Source: Oscillospiraceae bacterium (GTDB lineage: Bacteria > Bacillota > Clostridia > Oscillospirales > Oscillospiraceae). Taken from it: a stretch of 7,567 nt of DNA. The notes beneath the pieces were generated by a model that was not told the DNA's origin, searched no databases, and saw nothing but the letters and a program-made list of their open reading frames with translations. A program made the translations under genes and the position numbers. Shown piece after piece: positions 6,159 through 7,567 of this stretch. The number at the start of each line of letters is the position of its first letter. Position 1 is the stretch's first letter. Location of the stretch: NCBI GenBank assembly GCA_031261245.1, contig JAISKU010000053.1, forward strand, positions 1-7,567, in the 5' to 3' direction.

Positions 6159-6854
6159 ATGAACATCATAAAGCACATCGCGGTATTCGGCGACTCCATC
6201 TTCAAGGGTATGCAGCTCGACCCGAAAACCCTGCACTACCGCATTGTCAACAACATCGACATCGACCTGATAAGCCGCACGCACTCGCTCGTAGTCAGCA
6301 ACTACGCAAAAATCGGCAGCACGATTACAAAGGGCATGGAAATACTGCAAAAACGGCTCGCGACAGACGAGGTTTTCGACGTCGCGATCATGGATTACGG
6401 CGGCAACGACTGCGATTTCGACTGGGCGCAGGTCGCCGAGACTCCCGACGCAGAGCACACCGCGCACACCCCGCTCGACGCGTTTGTCGCGACGTATCAC
6501 CGCATGATCGACCTGCTGCGGGAGCGCGGAATCCGCCCGATTCTCGCGACGCTGCCGCCGATTGACCCGCAGAAATTCTTTGACTGGAACTGTCGCGGTT
6601 TGAACAAGGAGAACGTCCTGCGGTGGCTCGGCGAGGTCACGACGATCTACCGTTTTCAGGAGATGTACTCGCGCACCGTCGAAAAAATCGCCGCCGAGGC
6701 GGGCTGTCTGCTCGTCGATCTGCGCGGCGCGTTCCTCGCGCACCGCCGCATTGACAATCTGCTCTGCGAGGATGGCACCCACCCGAACACCGAGGGTCAA
6801 AAGGTGATAACCGAGGCGTTTTTGGACTTTGCGGGACGGTACGCCCCGGCGTAA
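6159..6854 (+). CDS. SGNH/GDSL hydrolase family protein
   Basis: A 231-residue esterase/lipase-like hydrolase with the SGNH blocks in order: block I VFGDSIFKG with nucleophile S13; block II glycine G53 in NYAKIGST; block III YGGND with N83; and block V EDGTHPNTEGQ with catalytic D205 and H208. The substrate is unknown; such enzymes deacylate lipids, sugars or small esters. Block I starts eight residues from the N-terminus and there is no signal peptide, so it is predicted to be cytosolic, unlike many exported family members. The ATG is placed by block I; upstream only a weak purine-rich stretch (GGCGAGA at 6150-6156) is seen, so translation may be modest. It is divergent from the amidohydrolase gene and convergent with trmD. 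Confidence 0.9.
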   Translation: MNIIKHIAVFGDSIFKGMQLDPKTLHYRIVNNIDIDLISRTHSLVVSNYAKIGSTITKGMEILQKRLATDEVFDVAIMDYGGNDCDFDWAQVAETPDAEHTAHTPLDAFVATYHRMIDLLRERGIRPILATLPPIDPQKFFDWNCRGLNKENVLRWLGEVTTIYRFQEMYSRTVEKIAAEAGCLLVDLRGAFLAHRRIDNLLCEDGTHPNTEGQKVITEAFLDFAGRYAPA

Positions 6855-6870
6855 ATTGAAAATCAATGAC

Positions 6871-6894
6871 AAACGGAGCCTCACGGCTCCGTTT
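6871..6894. terminator. Hairpin between the SGNH hydrolase gene and trmD
   Basis: A perfect 10-bp stem (6871-6880 and 6885-6894) with a 4-nt loop lies between two convergent genes and is likely shared by both. The T-runs are short: TTT at the end of the stem on each strand, with a further TTTT about 8 nt on in the minus direction, so termination may be incomplete. The TGA stop of trmD (6883-6881) is in the loop. Confidence 0.65.
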
Positions 6895-7567
6895 CCTCCA
6901 TCTCCCTTAATATCTTCAAATCCTCTTTCCCCGTCAACTCCAGCTTCCCGAACATATCCGGACGCCGCGCCCGCGTGCGCGAGAGCGACATCTTCCGCCG
7001 CCACTTTCGTATGTTCTCGTGGTGACCCGACAGCAAAATCTCCGGCACGGCGCGCCCCTCCCAGACCTCCGGGCGCGTGTACTGCGGGTGCTCCAAAAGT
7101 CCGTTCCAGTGCGATTCGTCCGTAAAACACTCCTCATCGGGCAGCACACCGGGCACGAGCCGCAGCACAGCGTCCGCGAGCGCGAGCGCCGGAATCTCCC
7201 CGCCCGTGAGCACGAAATCGCCGAGCGATATCTCCTCGTCCACGCACTCCTCGATGAACCGCTCATCCACGCCCTCATAGTGGCCGCAGACGAGAATCAG
7301 GCGGTCGTACCCGTCGCGCAGCCGCACGGCGTCGGCCTGCGTGAACACACTCCCGGCGGGCGAGAAGTAGATTGTGCGCACGCGCTCCCCCGGCTCCGCG
7401 GACTCCAGAATGTGTTTCCGGCAGTCAAAAAGCGGCTGCGCCGTCATCACCGCGCCGCGCCCGCCGCCGTAGGGGTAGTCGTCCACCTGATGCTGCTTGT
7501 TCGTCGAGTAATCGCGAATCTGGTGGCAATTTACGCGCACGAAATCGCGCTCCTGCGCGCGGCCGAT
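6881..7567 (-). CDS. trmD: tRNA (guanine(37)-N1)-methyltransferase, 5'-truncated by the window edge
   Basis: Methylates G37 of tRNAs with SAM, preventing frameshifting; a SPOUT-class cytosolic enzyme, normally a dimer. The open frame continues to the window edge: codons 7567-7541 read IGRAQERDF, which matches the usual early TrmD segment, so roughly 20 N-terminal residues lie outside. The in-frame GTG at 7540 is an internal Val codon, not the start. Motifs: NCHQIRDYSTNKQHQVDDYPYGGGRGAVM, the trefoil-knot SAM site VCGHYEGVDERF then EEISLGDFVLTGGEIPAL, GLLEHPQYTRPEVW, and LLSGHHENIRKWRR in the C-terminal tRNA-binding domain. The residue aligned with the catalytic Asp (D169 in E. coli) appears to be Glu here (codon 7117-7115). 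In many bacteria trmD sits in an rpsP-rimM-trmD-rplS operon; the upstream genes would lie beyond the window. Confidence 0.96.
   Translation of the reverse strand: MGRAQERDFVRVNCHQIRDYSTNKQHQVDDYPYGGGRGAVMTAQPLFDCRKHILESAEPGERVRTIYFSPAGSVFTQADAVRLRDGYDRLILVCGHYEGVDERFIEECVDEEISLGDFVLTGGEIPALALADAVLRLVPGVLPDEECFTDESHWNGLLEHPQYTRPEVWEGRAVPEILLSGHHENIRKWRRKMSLSRTRARRPDMFGKLELTGKEDLKILREMEETEP

Noticed and set aside
6075..7130. Minus-strand open frame (351 codons) spanning the SGNH hydrolase and part of trmD
   Set aside because: It overlaps two well-supported genes in other frames and crosses their terminator; no domain or ribosome site supports it.
7538..7540. GTG at 7540 as the trmD start
   Set aside because: The frame stays open to the window edge and the nine extra codons match the conserved TrmD segment, so this codon is an internal Val.
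1..7567. Mobile element, phage, defence system or CRISPR array
   Set aside because: No transposase, integrase, long terminal inverted repeats, spaced direct repeats or defence-type domains are visible; all genes fit metabolic, regulatory or tRNA-modification roles with uniform GC-rich codon use.

Overview
This is a GC-rich, densely packed bacterial chromosome segment with short AT-rich intergenic spacers. Good Shine-Dalgarno sites, consensus-like sigma70/SigA promoters and a DUF2087 regulator suggest a high-GC member of the Clostridia (Bacillota), such as a gut or anaerobic lineage. That placement is an inference and no genus can be named. I see no mobile element, phage gene, CRISPR array, tRNA or rRNA.

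Left half (7-4358, + strand): a tight four-gene cluster. gpmI (cofactor-independent phosphoglycerate mutase) and eno (enolase) carry out the last two steps leading to phosphoenolpyruvate. A beta-class carbonic anhydrase follows 13 bp after eno. Its stop codon overlaps the start of an AEC-family (auxin efflux carrier type) membrane transporter in a TAATG junction. The cluster pairs PEP formation with CO2/bicarbonate interconversion and a likely organic-anion carrier, which would suit a metabolism that carboxylates PEP and moves C4 or other organic acids. This functional link is inferred.

Middle (4362-6005, - strand): two separately transcribed genes. A putative regulator (Cys/His cluster, HTH, C-terminal DUF2087) has a TTGACA-17-TAATAT promoter with repeat elements around its start point. 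It converges on the transporter with only 3 bp between stop codons and no visible terminator. Upstream of it lies an amidohydrolase-2 (ACMSD-like TIM barrel) gene, ended by a strong hairpin whose loop contains the gene's own stop codon.

Right (6006-7567): a divergent intergenic region of 153 bp separates the amidohydrolase from a cytoplasmic SGNH/GDSL hydrolase on the + strand. That gene converges on trmD (tRNA m1G37 methyltransferase, - strand), which runs off the right edge and so lacks its N-terminus. A short hairpin between the two again places the trmD stop codon in its loop.

Most of the window is ordinary housekeeping sequence. The parts most worth a second look are the carbonic anhydrase/transporter tail of the glycolytic cluster, the repeat-decorated promoter of the DUF2087 regulator, the stop-codon-in-loop terminators, and a Glu where TrmD normally has its catalytic Asp. 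I did not find convincing evidence of a wholly new system.
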